A DNA stretch of 21,739 nucleotides from Bacteroidales bacterium (GTDB taxonomy: Bacteria; Bacteroidota; Bacteroidia; Bacteroidales; GCA-2748055): the NCBI GenBank assembly GCA_029934875.1, contig JAOZLK010000007.1:1-21739 (forward strand), given 5' to 3'. The notes under the pieces were generated by a model that was given only the letters and a program-made list of their open reading frames with translations, did no database searches and had not been told where the DNA came from. The translations under genes were made by a program, and so were the position numbers. The stretch's first letter is position 1. Each line of letters starts with the position of its first letter. Shown piece by piece: positions 21,707 to 21,739 of this stretch.

Positions 21707-21739
21707 TTTGAACCTAATTATTAATTCGTTAGTTTTACC

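Overview
The window looks like chromosome of a Bacteroidota bacterium, most likely Bacteroidales/Marinilabiliales-like. The reasons are a type IX secretion (T9SS) C-terminal sorting domain on a giant surface protein, MBG and YDG beta-modules, a lipoprotein sulfatase, a TPR-transmembrane-SpoIIE phosphatase, and a good Bacteroidota-type -33/-7 promoter (TTTG, 19 bp, TATCTTTG). Shine-Dalgarno sequences are generally weak. No rRNA, tRNA, CRISPR array, transposase or integrase was seen, and no gene-free stretch exceeds 300 bases.

Layout. Bases 1-9624 lie on the minus strand. From right to left they hold a 1965-residue secreted subtilase-like/MBG/YDG protein with a T9SS tail, a terminator, a TPR-SpoIIE phosphatase, an exported RraA-fold protein, and 11 bp later a Tat-exported enolase-superfamily enzyme cut by the window edge. 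The last two look like a small operon for an acid-sugar or oxoacid reaction outside the cytoplasm. A radical-SAM protein (minus) and an exported BCP-type peroxiredoxin (plus) diverge around 10.9 kb. A 1417-residue fused acyl-CoA dehydratase activase occupies 11.7-16.0 kb and converges on sfsA across a heptamer tandem repeat that supplies both stop codons. A tight plus-strand trio follows (DUF4412-like exported protein, helical-repeat hypothetical, TrmJ-like methyltransferase). It overlaps the 3' end of a convergent sulfatase gene. The right edge holds an AlbA_2 DNA-binding protein (plus) converging on a PurQ-like protein (minus) that has lost its catalytic Cys and His.

Most notable. First, the giant protein carries about 22 copies of a 12-residue 'RGVAVVNG' repeat spanning roughly 370 residues. 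The array sits inside one MBG domain, whose two halves flank it. The same protein has a subtilase domain without the usual Asp and His motifs, and homologous Cys-bracketed modules at both ends. Second, the PurQ-like protein keeps the class-I amidotransferase fold signatures but has Gly in place of the nucleophile Cys and Gln in place of His, so it is probably a pseudo-glutaminase. Third, the fused activase holds two ASKHA domains in one chain, each with the Cys pair that in two-subunit activases makes the bridging [4Fe-4S] cluster.

All family assignments come from reading motifs by eye. No database search was run.
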